Origin: an uncultured Butyrivibrio sp.
Lineage (GTDB): Bacteria > Bacillota > Clostridia > Lachnospirales > Lachnospiraceae
DNA length: 64,000 bases
NCBI GenBank assembly: GCA_945928575.1
Contig: CAMENP010000004.1
Span: 1-64,000 of the forward strand
Direction of reading: 5' to 3'
The translations under genes and the position numbers were made by a program. Below are positions 25,785-35,213 of the stretch, in pieces; position 1 is the stretch's first letter, and every line of letters begins with the position of its first letter. The notes beneath the pieces are model-generated. The model worked only from the letters and a program-made list of their open reading frames with translations, had not been told where the DNA came from and searched no databases.

Positions 25785-26633
25785 CTATTTGGTGGCGGTT
25801 TTCTTATCGAGAATTACCAGAACCGTGTTAATATGTTTAAAATCAACTGCAGGAACAAGGTAGCCGGACTGCGTGAGGTTATTGGAATCAAGAGTTATGT
25901 CTTTCGCATATCCTATAAGTATGCCTTCAAGGTATTTCTCGCTTATATTGGATGTGACAATCATGTCACCGTCGTTAATTTTAACATCACCGTCAAGGTG
26001 CTGGAGTTTGATATATCCTTCATCCACCAGCTGTAAATCACCACTGACAGTACAGATGTCGGATGTATTTAACAACATGGAACTCACGTTACTTGAATCA
26101 TCGATTATTGCACGGACGATAGAAAAATTATCTGAAACCGTGGTGACAATTCCGACAAGTCCGTTTCCGGCGACAACATTCATATACACTTCAATGCCGT
26201 CTTTGGAGCCTTTATCAATCGTAAATGTGCTGTACCAGTTATCCGAACTTCTTCCGATAACCGAAGCACCGACTTTCTTGTAGTTGGAATAAGTCTTGTC
26301 AAGCTTGTAAAGCTCACGCAATGTATTCAGTTCAACATTTTCCTTCTGAATCTGGAGATTCTCTGCTTTAAGGTCTTCTATTTCCTGACGTAAATCGGAA
26401 TTCTCAGACTGCAGTTTCTCGACACTTACAAGCAAATCGCTTTTCTCGGTAAGCCACAGACCGATTCCGTTAACACCTTTCTGCATAGGAATTATGACCG
26501 AAGATGTTATTTTCTGTAACGGTTTGGTCAGCGCATCCGTAAAAAAAGTAAGTCCGATGAAGAAAAAACATATACATACAAGAAGTGTCAGCCATACCTT
26601 GGCCGTAAAAAATTTCTTTAACCTGTTTCTCAT
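25785..26633 (-). CDS. mreC: rod shape-determining protein MreC
   Basis: A 282-residue protein with a basic cytoplasmic start, one membrane helix (about 13-33), a coiled coil (about 70-105, SVEKLQSENSDLRQEIEDLK) and an extracellular beta domain containing VIGRSSDNWYSTFTIDKGS, which is the family's most conserved part. MreC bridges MreB to PBP2. It lies between mreB and mreD, 12 and 15 bp away. Confidence 0.95.
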   Translation of the reverse strand: MRNRLKKFFTAKVWLTLLVCICFFFIGLTFFTDALTKPLQKITSSVIIPMQKGVNGIGLWLTEKSDLLVSVEKLQSENSDLRQEIEDLKAENLQIQKENVELNTLRELYKLDKTYSNYKKVGASVIGRSSDNWYSTFTIDKGSKDGIEVYMNVVAGNGLVGIVTTVSDNFSIVRAIIDDSSNVSSMLLNTSDICTVSGDLQLVDEGYIKLQHLDGDVKINDGDMIVTSNISEKYLEGILIGYAKDITLDSNNLTQSGYLVPAVDFKHINTVLVILDKKTATK

Positions 26634-26645
26634 GATTTTTTAACT

Positions 26646-27668
26646 CTAATCTATTATTCTTTCCTTAGGAATATATGCTATTTCACTGTACTTAGGGTTG
26701 TCAATTATTTTCTTGATACCGCGCACAACACATTCCGAAGGATTCTCAGCTATATTGACATGAAGTTCGGTTTCACTGTTGATAAGCTGTGAAAGTGAAC
26801 GTATTGCCGAAGAACCTCCCGTAAGATAAATTCCGGTATCAATGATATCAGCTGAAAGTTCAGGCGGTGTGCGCTCAAGAATTGTCTTGAGGGCATCCAC
26901 GATCTGACGGATAAAATCGATCATGCACTCATATACAACATCCGAAGAAATGCTGCATTTGGTAGGAAGCCCCGTGACAATATGGCGTCCGAATACGTCA
27001 ACAAAGTGCTCTTCTTCCTTAATGGCACTTCCGAGTTCGTATTTAATATACTCAGCCGTCTTGGCGCCGATTACAAGATTATATTTCTTGCGGACGGCAT
27101 TTATTATCTGTTCGTCGAGCTTATTGCCACCGAATTTGACAGCTTTGCTGAGGACGATTCCGCCGAGTGAAAGTACGGAAATTTCTGTTGTATCCGCACC
27201 GATATTAACGACCATGATTCCTTTGGCTTCCATGACTTCAACGCCGGCACCGAGAGCATCGGCAACCGGTTTATTGATAACCATTATTCTCTTGGCGTGA
27301 ATTGACGGATCATCCGCAAGCTCAAGAAATGCACGCTTCTCTACTTCTGTGATGCCTGTAGGGACTGCCACATAATAATCGGCAGGCGGTATTTTCTTGG
27401 CGGCATGTTCTATTTTCCTTATAAATTCGGTAAAAAGAACCTGCATATTGTCAAAGTCGGCAATAACTCCGTATTTAACAGGAAAAGACACATTAATGCT
27501 GTCCGGTGCCTTTTCATGCATCTCGAACGCTTCATCTCCGAACGCATATACATCTTTCTTATTAGCTATTGCTATTATATTTTTCTCATTTAAAATAGTA
27601 TCCTGATCTCTTGAGTATATTTTGATATTGCTTGTACCTATATCCAATCCGATGATGTTACGTGACAT
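26646..27668 (-). CDS. mreB: actin-like protein MreB
   Basis: A 340-residue actin-fold ATPase that organises cell elongation under the membrane. Phosphate 1 loop GLDIGTSNIKIY, PVKYGVIADFDNMQ, phosphate 2 region VVNIGADTTEISVLSLGGIV and the adenosine loop TGGSSAIRSL are visible. GTSN replaces the more common GTAN. AAAGGA lies upstream of ATG 27668. It heads the mreBCD-PBP2-minC block and follows radC by 2 bp. Confidence 0.95.
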   Translation of the reverse strand: MSRNIIGLDIGTSNIKIYSRDQDTILNEKNIIAIANKKDVYAFGDEAFEMHEKAPDSINVSFPVKYGVIADFDNMQVLFTEFIRKIEHAAKKIPPADYYVAVPTGITEVEKRAFLELADDPSIHAKRIMVINKPVADALGAGVEVMEAKGIMVVNIGADTTEISVLSLGGIVLSKAVKFGGNKLDEQIINAVRKKYNLVIGAKTAEYIKYELGSAIKEEEHFVDVFGRHIVTGLPTKCSISSDVVYECMIDFIRQIVDALKTILERTPPELSADIIDTGIYLTGGSSAIRSLSQLINSETELHVNIAENPSECVVRGIKKIIDNPKYSEIAYIPKERIID

Positions 27669-27670
27669 GA

Positions 27671-28360
27671 TTAATCCTTTCCTAATAAATCTTTCTCCCG
27701 CAGGCTTACATACCTATTATCACCTATGATAATATGATCCAATAAAGGAATCCCCATAAGCTTTCCGGCATCATAGACCCGACCGGTAGATATTATATCT
27801 TCATTACTTGGCGCAGGGTCACCGCTTGGGTGATTGTGCACCATTATAATATTAACCGCACCGTATTCCAATGCGTTTTTAAAAATCTCGCGTACTGAGA
27901 TGCAGGCATAATTAACTGTTCCGACCGAAATAACAGATTCGTGTATCAATGAGCACTTATTGTCCAAAAGCATAAGAATAAAACGTTCCGACTCAAGGTG
28001 CCTTAATTGCTCCATGTAATAACCGGCAACGGTACCCGAATCGGTAAAAGACTTTATATGCTGTCTGTCCGCACGGCTTATACGCGAAGATAATTCGCCG
28101 ATACATTTAAGCATTACTGCCTTGACATTACCTATACCGTCAATTGACTTAAGACGTGAGAGTGACATATGCTTAAGTCCCAGGATGCCGTTTCCTTCAA
28201 AAGAATCTATTAACTTCTGTGCAACCTCGATGCAGTTGCTGCCTGCGGTTCCGCTCCTTAAAATTATAGCCATAAGTTCGGTATCCGATAACGATTCCGG
28301 ACCGTATCGTAAACATTTCTCATAAGGGAGCATACCATATCTTGCGCTGTTAAGTTTCAT
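27671..28360 (-). CDS. radC: RadC/JAB-domain protein
   Basis: A 229-residue RadC-family protein: helix-hairpin-helix region (LSRLKSIDGIGNVKAV) then a JAB metalloprotease-like domain with VHNHPSGDPAPSNED, the zinc-binding HxHPSGD motif. Despite its name the family's role in repair is unproved. ATG 28360 follows ATAGGAG and is preferred over an in-frame start 14 codons upstream. radC next to mreB is a conserved arrangement in Firmicutes. Confidence 0.94.
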   Translation of the reverse strand: MKLNSARYGMLPYEKCLRYGPESLSDTELMAIILRSGTAGSNCIEVAQKLIDSFEGNGILGLKHMSLSRLKSIDGIGNVKAVMLKCIGELSSRISRADRQHIKSFTDSGTVAGYYMEQLRHLESERFILMLLDNKCSLIHESVISVGTVNYACISVREIFKNALEYGAVNIIMVHNHPSGDPAPSNEDIISTGRVYDAGKLMGIPLLDHIIIGDNRYVSLREKDLLGKD

Positions 28361-28438
28361 TAAATCTCCTATCCCGGCAGGCAGGAAATATAAAATGAAC
28401 ATTTATATAATACCACATATTGGCATTGATGTATACAT

Positions 28439-29731
28439 TTAAAAATCAAAATCTGCCTCGGTGAGCTTCTGGAGGCTCATCATGATACCGAGTTTTGCAT
28501 GTCCCCATGTAAGTCCGCCCTGGAAAAATACCGAATACGGCGGTCTTAACGGTCCGTCGGCCGAAAGTTCGATTGACGCTCCGGATACAAATGTACCTGC
28601 TGCCATAATAACTTTGGAATCGTATCCCGGCATATCCCAAGGTTCAGGCGTTACATGTGAATCGACAGGTGATGCAGCCTGTATTCCCTTACAGAATGCT
28701 ATCAGGTATTCCGGCTTCATAAGCTCAACAGCTTGTATTATATCATAACGAGGTTCTTTGGAATCCGGAATGACTTTAAAGCCAAGGCATTCATACAGAT
28801 TTGCGGCAAAAATTGCGCCTTTAAGCGCCGATGCCGTAACTGTAGGTGACATAAAAAGCCCCTGAAAGAATAAAGAATTGACTCCGAGCGATGCACCGAG
28901 TTCTCTTCCGAGTCCCGGAGCCGTAAGCCGGTAAGCCGCATTATCCACGTATTCTTTACGGCCGCAGATATATCCGCCGATAGGCGCAAGGCCGCCGCCC
29001 GGGTTCTTTATGAGAGAACCGACTACAAGGTCGGCACCTACATCCGTAGGCTCGATTGTTTCGACAAACTCACCGTAACAGTTATCTACCATGCATATAA
29101 CATCGGGTTTAATGCTTTTTACGAAAGAAATGAGCTCGCCGATGCGCTCGACAGATAATGTAGGCCTTGACGCATAACCTTTGGAACGCTGTATTGTTAC
29201 AAGTCTGGTCCGTTCATTTATTCCGGCACGTATTGCATCATAATCAAAATCTCCGTTGTCCTTAAGGTCGGCCTGGGCATATGTTATTCCGTATTCTGCA
29301 AGACTGCCCTTTTCTTCTCTTATTCCTATAATTCCCTGCAATGTATCGTAAGGCATGCCTACAGGAGAAAAAAGTTCGTCACCCGGTCTTAAATTTCCGG
29401 CGAGTGCAACCGTAAGTGCATGTGTTCCGCATGTTATCTGGGAACGTACAAGAGCGCTTTCGGTATGAAATACATCGGCATATACACTTTCGAGTGTATC
29501 GCGGCCGATATCATTGTATCCGTATCCGGTTGATGTCCCGAGATGTGCTTCACTCACCTGATTTTTCTGCATGGCTTTGATGATTTTCATCTGGTTGTAT
29601 TCCGCAACTTTATCTATGGCCGCAAACCTTTCCGAAAGACCGGACTCGATTTTGTCCGAAAGAGCAATAACTTTATCGCTTATACCCATTTCTTTATAGA
29701 TTTCATTGATTTTATTCTGAATATCGTTCAT
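28439..29731 (-). CDS. methionine gamma-lyase family PLP enzyme (YnbB type)
   Basis: A 430-residue PLP-dependent protein of the family sometimes labelled aluminium-resistance protein. GTSTGYGYNDIGRDTLE, SQITCGTHALTVAL and the PLP-lysine region DLVVGSLIKNPGGGLAP are recognisable, and PVGMPYDTLQGIIG is typical. Close relatives are annotated from Bacillus ynbB next to miaA, as here: its end of coding overlaps the miaA stop by one base. True substrate is uncertain; a C-S lyase role is inferred from fold. Confidence 0.9.
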   Translation of the reverse strand: MNDIQNKINEIYKEMGISDKVIALSDKIESGLSERFAAIDKVAEYNQMKIIKAMQKNQVSEAHLGTSTGYGYNDIGRDTLESVYADVFHTESALVRSQITCGTHALTVALAGNLRPGDELFSPVGMPYDTLQGIIGIREEKGSLAEYGITYAQADLKDNGDFDYDAIRAGINERTRLVTIQRSKGYASRPTLSVERIGELISFVKSIKPDVICMVDNCYGEFVETIEPTDVGADLVVGSLIKNPGGGLAPIGGYICGRKEYVDNAAYRLTAPGLGRELGASLGVNSLFFQGLFMSPTVTASALKGAIFAANLYECLGFKVIPDSKEPRYDIIQAVELMKPEYLIAFCKGIQAASPVDSHVTPEPWDMPGYDSKVIMAAGTFVSGASIELSADGPLRPPYSVFFQGGLTWGHAKLGIMMSLQKLTEADFDF

Positions 29732-30690
29732 TATATTTCCTCACAATTGCATATTTTATGTTTTTTTATTTCGGACAGCATGAAATTGAGTGCTGCAGTC
29801 CGGTCACCGTTAAATGTATCAAGATTAACCCAGGTGACATCCTTTTCACGCCCAAACCAGGTAAGCTGGCGTTTGGCAAAATGTCTGGTGTCGCGTTTCA
29901 GTATATAAACTGCTTCATCCAGGGTGGTCTCGCCGTTGTAATAATCAATAATTTCCTTGTAACCAAGGCCTTTCATTGAGACGAGCGATTTGTCATAACC
30001 CATATCCATCAGCGAACGTACCTCGTCAAGAAGCCCATTCTCAATCATCGAATCCACACGTCTGTCAATGCGTTCGTATATGCGTTTCCGGTCATCATTG
30101 AGCACAAAATATATATAATTATACGGCGATTCTTTGGCCGACTGTTCTTTGTTGTGCTCAGAAATTTTCTGCCCTGTCTGGTGAAAATATTCCAATGCCC
30201 TTATGACACGTTTAAGGTTGTTCGGATGAATAGCCGCTGCCGATTCCGGGTCGACTTTGTTAAGAAGTGAATGTACATACAGTTCACCTTGTTTGGATGC
30301 TATGTCGTACATTTGTGCACGGAAATTATCATCAGTGTCCGTATCGGTAAAGTCTATATCATATAATACAGACTGAATATAGAATCCGGTTCCGCCGGCA
30401 ATAATAGGGATATGTCCCGCATCATATATTTCATTCATTGCCGTATCAGCCATTTCTTTAAAACGGAATACGTTAAATTCCTCGGATGGATCAAGAACAT
30501 CTATAAGATGATGCCTGATCCCATTCATTTCATCCGGCATGATTTTGGCAGTGCCTATATTCATTTTTTTATATACCTGCATTGAATCAGCGCTTATTAT
30601 CTCACCGTTTACATGCCCGGCAAGTTTTATTGATAACTCGGTTTTGCCGACTGCTGTGGGTCCGGTAAGGATTATGAGTGGTTTTTTCAT
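29731..30690 (-). CDS. miaA: tRNA dimethylallyltransferase MiaA
   Basis: A 319-residue enzyme adding a dimethylallyl group to A37 of tRNAs reading UNN codons. P-loop ILTGPTAVGKTELSIKLA, then EIISADSMQVYKKMNIGTAK and GIRHHLIDV, and AGGTGFYIQ are family signatures. With miaB in the same cluster, both steps of ms2i6A37 synthesis are present. It lies 16 bp after mutL and overlaps the next gene by one base. Confidence 0.96.
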   Translation of the reverse strand: MKKPLIILTGPTAVGKTELSIKLAGHVNGEIISADSMQVYKKMNIGTAKIMPDEMNGIRHHLIDVLDPSEEFNVFRFKEMADTAMNEIYDAGHIPIIAGGTGFYIQSVLYDIDFTDTDTDDNFRAQMYDIASKQGELYVHSLLNKVDPESAAAIHPNNLKRVIRALEYFHQTGQKISEHNKEQSAKESPYNYIYFVLNDDRKRIYERIDRRVDSMIENGLLDEVRSLMDMGYDKSLVSMKGLGYKEIIDYYNGETTLDEAVYILKRDTRHFAKRQLTWFGREKDVTWVNLDTFNGDRTAALNFMLSEIKKHKICNCEEI

Positions 30691-30706
30691 ATAAAGCTCC
30701 TATGTG

Positions 30707-32557
30707 CTATATTATACGTTTAAACTTTTTCTCGAGATCGTATTTACTCATTGTAATTAAGGTAGGGCGTCCATGCGGACAGTTGTACGGGTTATCAAGT
30801 TCCATAAGTTCATCAATAAGTTCGTGCGCTTCCGCATATGACAGTTTGTTGTTACCTTTTACAGCTGCTTTGCATGACATTGTTGCAATCCTGTCCTTTA
30901 TGGAATCGGGAGTGATTTTAACCCCGGCACCGGACATGTCGTCAAGAATTTCCAACAGAAGATCCTTTGGTGATGCGCCGGCAAAATCTGCCGGAATTCC
31001 GCTTATCGCATACTCGTCCCCGCCGAAGCTTTCTATTTCATATCCGAATTTATTAAATTCTGCCATATGCTCTTTAAGAATATTGTCTTCCTGCAAAGAG
31101 ACCTTGATGATTTCCGGAGGACTTATATATTGTGTACTTATTGTATGCTCATTATAACGTTTCATAAAACGTTCAAAAAGTACTTTTTCATGCGCAGCGT
31201 GCTGATCAATGATATACATATTGTTCTCGAATTCAATTATCCAATATGTATCAAATACCTGGCCGATTATTTTGATGGATTTTTTATTCTCTTCTTTAAG
31301 AAGTTCGGGCCGGTCAAAAAGCTTAAGCTGTGTATAATCCGGTTTTAAAGCCGTGGTATCATATTCTGCCGCACGTTTTGTTTCAAAAGGTTCCGGCATT
31401 CTTGCGGGTCTATTGTCCGTATGCACAGGAACTGCCTTGGTGAATGAGACACTGTCCGGCGTTTTTTTTATGGCGGAAGATTCCGTATTATCTGCCGTTT
31501 CTTCCTTGACGGATGCCGCATTATCCGCCGGCGGGACAACTTTGTCGTCAAGTACAGCGTCGACTATAAGCTCTTTTCGTGAAAGTGCCTCCATAACGGC
31601 ATTTCTGACACAGTCATATATATACGGTGAATTGGCAAAACGGAGCTCCATTTTGGACGGATGTACGTTAACATCAAGAAGTTCCGGCTCTATCGCGATG
31701 TGAAAAGCCGTAAAAGGGTATTTATGCTGCATTATAAACGGCGCAAAGCCTTCTTCTACAGCCTTTGAAACGATAGAATTTCTTATGTATCGTCCGTTAA
31801 TATAATAATTTTCATAATTGCGGTTTCCGCGGCAGATTGCAGGGTTGCCGATAAAACCGTCTATTGAAAAAGTATCGAATTTTTCGTGGATTTCGATGAG
31901 ATTTGCGGATATTTCCCTTCCGTAAACTGCATATATTACATCTTTTAAATTACCGTTACCGACGGTTTGCAGCCTTGGCTGGTTATTGTTAATAAATCTG
32001 AATGAAATGTCAGGATGCGACATACATAAATGCTCCATGACAGAACTTACATAACCGGCTTCGGTTGCAGGGGTTTTAAGAAATTTGCGCCTTGCAGGAG
32101 TGTTGTAGAAAAGGTTTCGTACCAAAAAAGTTGTTCCGTCGGGTGCACCGACGTCTTCAAGCTCTTTTTCGGCTCCTCCGTCAATTCTGTATCTTACGCC
32201 GGAAAGGGATTCGGGACATTTGGTTATTAATTCTACCTGGGACACGGCACTGATGCTTGAGAGTGCTTCGCCCCTGAATCCGAGTGACGATATGCCGAGA
32301 AGGTCGGCAGCTGTCTTTATTTTACTTGTGGAATGGCGTAAAAATGCAACTTTAACCTCTTCTTTATGAATTCCGCATCCGTTGTCCGTAACTCTGATAA
32401 GAGTCATGCCGCCGTCCTTGATTTCAACGGTTACGGCACTTGCTCCGGCATCTATGGCATTTTCGACAAGTTCCTTTACAACCGATGAAGGTCTTTCAAC
32501 GACCTCGCCTGCCGCTATTTTATTTATTGTATTGCTGTCCAGAATGTTAATTGACAT
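30707..32557 (-). CDS. mutL: DNA mismatch repair protein MutL
   Basis: A 616-residue mismatch repair coordinator. The GHKL ATPase shows NKIAAGEVVERPSSVVKELV, ENAIDAGAS and RVTDNGCGI, then GFRGEALSSI. The C-terminal dimerisation domain carries DQHAAHEKVLFERF, a metal-binding endonuclease motif of non-enterobacterial MutL, and CPHGRPT near the end. A Thr/Ser/Glu-rich linker joins the halves. It is 3 bp downstream of mutS. Confidence 0.97.
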   Translation of the reverse strand: MSINILDSNTINKIAAGEVVERPSSVVKELVENAIDAGASAVTVEIKDGGMTLIRVTDNGCGIHKEEVKVAFLRHSTSKIKTAADLLGISSLGFRGEALSSISAVSQVELITKCPESLSGVRYRIDGGAEKELEDVGAPDGTTFLVRNLFYNTPARRKFLKTPATEAGYVSSVMEHLCMSHPDISFRFINNNQPRLQTVGNGNLKDVIYAVYGREISANLIEIHEKFDTFSIDGFIGNPAICRGNRNYENYYINGRYIRNSIVSKAVEEGFAPFIMQHKYPFTAFHIAIEPELLDVNVHPSKMELRFANSPYIYDCVRNAVMEALSRKELIVDAVLDDKVVPPADNAASVKEETADNTESSAIKKTPDSVSFTKAVPVHTDNRPARMPEPFETKRAAEYDTTALKPDYTQLKLFDRPELLKEENKKSIKIIGQVFDTYWIIEFENNMYIIDQHAAHEKVLFERFMKRYNEHTISTQYISPPEIIKVSLQEDNILKEHMAEFNKFGYEIESFGGDEYAISGIPADFAGASPKDLLLEILDDMSGAGVKITPDSIKDRIATMSCKAAVKGNNKLSYAEAHELIDELMELDNPYNCPHGRPTLITMSKYDLEKKFKRII

Positions 32558-32560
32558 ATA

Positions 32561-35212
32561 TTACCACCTGTTTTTGATTTTGTCCTGTATGGAATACAAC
32601 TGATTTAGTGCATCAATAGGTGTAATCCTTGACAAATCAAGATTTTTGATTTCATCGATGATATCATCATTGTTAACCGCATCAAAAAGAGACATCTGTA
32701 CAAATTCTTCTTTGCCGACATGCTCCGGAATTTTAACGTCATCCTTGGTAATGCCAAGTCTTGCGATTTCTTTGGTTTTCATTGAAATATCATTATCGGC
32801 AAGTTCATTGACGATTTCTTTGGCTCTTGCGATTACATTATCCGGAACACCTGCCAGTTTGGCTACCTGTATGCCGTAACTCTTGTCAGCACCGCCTTTT
32901 ACTATTTTACGAAGGAAAACTATATCATCACCCTGCTCTTTAACGGCAATGCAGTAGTTATTGACGCCGTCAACGAAACCTTCGAGCTCGGTGAGTTCAT
33001 GGTAGTGTGTTGCAAAAAGCGTCTTTGCTCCAAGCAGCTTGCGGTTGCTTATATGTTCAACGACGGCCCATGCAATCGAAAGTCCGTCAAAAGTACTGGT
33101 TCCGCGTCCGATTTCATCAAGTATAAGAAGACTGTCAGCCGTAGCATTGCGCAGGATGTTGGCTACCTCGGTCATTTCCACCATAAATGTACTCTGTCCG
33201 CTTGCCAGGTCATCCGATGCACCGACTCTTGTAAAAATCCTGTCACATATACCTATGTCAGCTTCTTTGGCAGGAACATATGAACCTGTCTGCGCCATAA
33301 GGACTATAAGAGCTGCCTGACGCATATATGTGGATTTGCCTGCCATATTTGGTCCGGTAATTATCGATATACGGTTTCTGTCATTATCGAGATAAGTATC
33401 ATTAGATACAAACATGTTATCGGGAATCATTTTCTCAACAACCGGATGTCTGCCTCCTGTTATATTAATAATGCCTTTGTTGTTGATTGAAGGACATACA
33501 TAATTATTCTGCTGTGCGACAAGTGCAAGCGAAGCAAAAACATCAATTCCAGCAATAGCTCTTGCGGAATTCTGTATCCGGACAACCTGTTCGGCAATAT
33601 TGTTTCTGACTTCTGCAAATATATCATATTCCAGAGCGAAAAGCTTATCTTCCGCTCCGAGGATCACATCTTCAAGTTCTTTAAGCTTCGGCATTGTGTA
33701 ACGCTCTGCATTGGTAAGTGTCTGTTTTCGTATATAATCATCCGGAACCATGTCTTTGAAAGAATTTGTTACTTCAAAATAATATCCGAAGACTTTGTTA
33801 TATTTGATGCGCAGCGTCTTTATGCCTGTCCGTTCACGTTCGGAAGCCTCTAATTGTGCCAGCCAGTTCTTGCCGTCTGTCTTGGCACTTCTTAACCTGT
33901 CGACTTCTTCATTGAAACCGTCTTTGATGATTCCGCCGTCTTTGATCTGAAGCGGAGGCTCGTCGACGATTGAACGGTTTATAAGATCGTATATATCATC
34001 AAGAGTGTCTAATTCTTTATAAAGTTCCTGCATTTTTTCACTTTTAAGCGATGCGAGTTCTTTCTTGATCGGAGGAAGCATTTCAAGAGAGCCGCGAAAT
34101 GCTATAAGTTCCCTTGGGCCTGCACTTTTAGTGCTTATTCTTCCGATAATACGCTCAAGGTCATATACCGGGTTAAGATATTCGCGGATTTCCTCCCGTG
34201 TTATATAATTATCAATTAATTCGGTGACAGCCTGCTGCCTTTTTTTGATATCTTCAACAGCGATAAGCGGCTGCTCGATTATATTCCTCAAAAGTCGTGC
34301 ACCCATTGCCGTTTTTGTTTTATCAAGCACCCATAAAAGTGAGCCTTTTTTGTTTTTCTCACGCATAGTTTCAACAAGTTCAAGATTACGCCTTGTGAAA
34401 CTGTCTATGATCATATATTTTCCGGTACTGTACGGAGTAAGCCTCGTGATGTGCGGAAGCGAATTTTTCTGCGTCTCATAAAGATAATTCATAAGGGCTC
34501 CGGCTGCAATTATTCCGGTCGGATAATCCGCAAGCCCGAGTCCGTCAAGCGAGGATACTTTAAAATGGTCTTTTAATATACGTTTTGCGCCGTCATCGTC
34601 AAAATACCATGAATCAAGCGAAGACATAGATATGGAAAGCCTGTTTCTGATCTCCGTCAGGTCAATTCCGCTTATGTCAAAAGATTCGTTGCATATAATT
34701 TCAGAAGGTGCAAATTTATTGATTTCATCAAGAAGTTCACGGCCGGATGACAGTTCGGAAACCATAAATTCGCCGGTAGTGACATCCGTAACAGCCAGTC
34801 CGATGCTTCTGCCCATATAAGCGATGCACATAAGATAATTATTACGATCTTCATTAAGTGCTCCGGAATTAAAATTGGTTCCCGGAGTCACAACCTTTAT
34901 TACTTCACGTTTTACAAGCCCCTTTGCCTGCTTGGGATCTTCAACCTGTTCACAGATCGCGACTTTGTAACCCATTTCAACAAGGCGGTTTATGTATGTA
35001 TCGGCTGCGTGGAAAGGTATGCCGCACATAGGTGCACGTTCGGCCTGACCGCAATCCTTTCCGGTAAGTGTAAGTTCAAGTTCGCGCGATACATTTATTG
35101 CGTCGTCAAAAAACATTTCATAGAAGTCGCCAAGTCTGTAAAAAAGAATACAATCTTTGTATTGCTCCTTGGTTTCAAGATATTTCTGCATCATTGGGCT
35201 GTATTCTGCCAT
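32561..35212 (-). CDS. mutS: DNA mismatch repair protein MutS
   Basis: An 883-residue mismatch sensor. The N-terminal clamp domain begins SPMMQKYLETKEQYKDCILF and includes RLGDFYEMFFDDA, where Phe and Glu contact the mismatch. The ATPase has ITGPNMAGKSTYMRQ (Walker A), LILDEIGRGTSTFDGLSIA (Walker B and signature) and ATHYHEL. ATG 35212 is chosen because GAGG lies 9 bases upstream and the family begins there; a GTG further up would overlap miaB. Followed by mutL. Confidence 0.97.
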   Translation of the reverse strand: MAEYSPMMQKYLETKEQYKDCILFYRLGDFYEMFFDDAINVSRELELTLTGKDCGQAERAPMCGIPFHAADTYINRLVEMGYKVAICEQVEDPKQAKGLVKREVIKVVTPGTNFNSGALNEDRNNYLMCIAYMGRSIGLAVTDVTTGEFMVSELSSGRELLDEINKFAPSEIICNESFDISGIDLTEIRNRLSISMSSLDSWYFDDDGAKRILKDHFKVSSLDGLGLADYPTGIIAAGALMNYLYETQKNSLPHITRLTPYSTGKYMIIDSFTRRNLELVETMREKNKKGSLLWVLDKTKTAMGARLLRNIIEQPLIAVEDIKKRQQAVTELIDNYITREEIREYLNPVYDLERIIGRISTKSAGPRELIAFRGSLEMLPPIKKELASLKSEKMQELYKELDTLDDIYDLINRSIVDEPPLQIKDGGIIKDGFNEEVDRLRSAKTDGKNWLAQLEASERERTGIKTLRIKYNKVFGYYFEVTNSFKDMVPDDYIRKQTLTNAERYTMPKLKELEDVILGAEDKLFALEYDIFAEVRNNIAEQVVRIQNSARAIAGIDVFASLALVAQQNNYVCPSINNKGIINITGGRHPVVEKMIPDNMFVSNDTYLDNDRNRISIITGPNMAGKSTYMRQAALIVLMAQTGSYVPAKEADIGICDRIFTRVGASDDLASGQSTFMVEMTEVANILRNATADSLLILDEIGRGTSTFDGLSIAWAVVEHISNRKLLGAKTLFATHYHELTELEGFVDGVNNYCIAVKEQGDDIVFLRKIVKGGADKSYGIQVAKLAGVPDNVIARAKEIVNELADNDISMKTKEIARLGITKDDVKIPEHVGKEEFVQMSLFDAVNNDDIIDEIKNLDLSRITPIDALNQLYSIQDKIKNRW

Positions 35213-35213
35213 T

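Noticed and set aside
26923-27300. Long open frames opposite mreB, minD, PBP2, alaS and other genes
   Set aside because: They lie antisense to strongly conserved genes, lack ribosome sites and have Ser/Leu/Ile-rich sequence typical of reverse-frame shadows.
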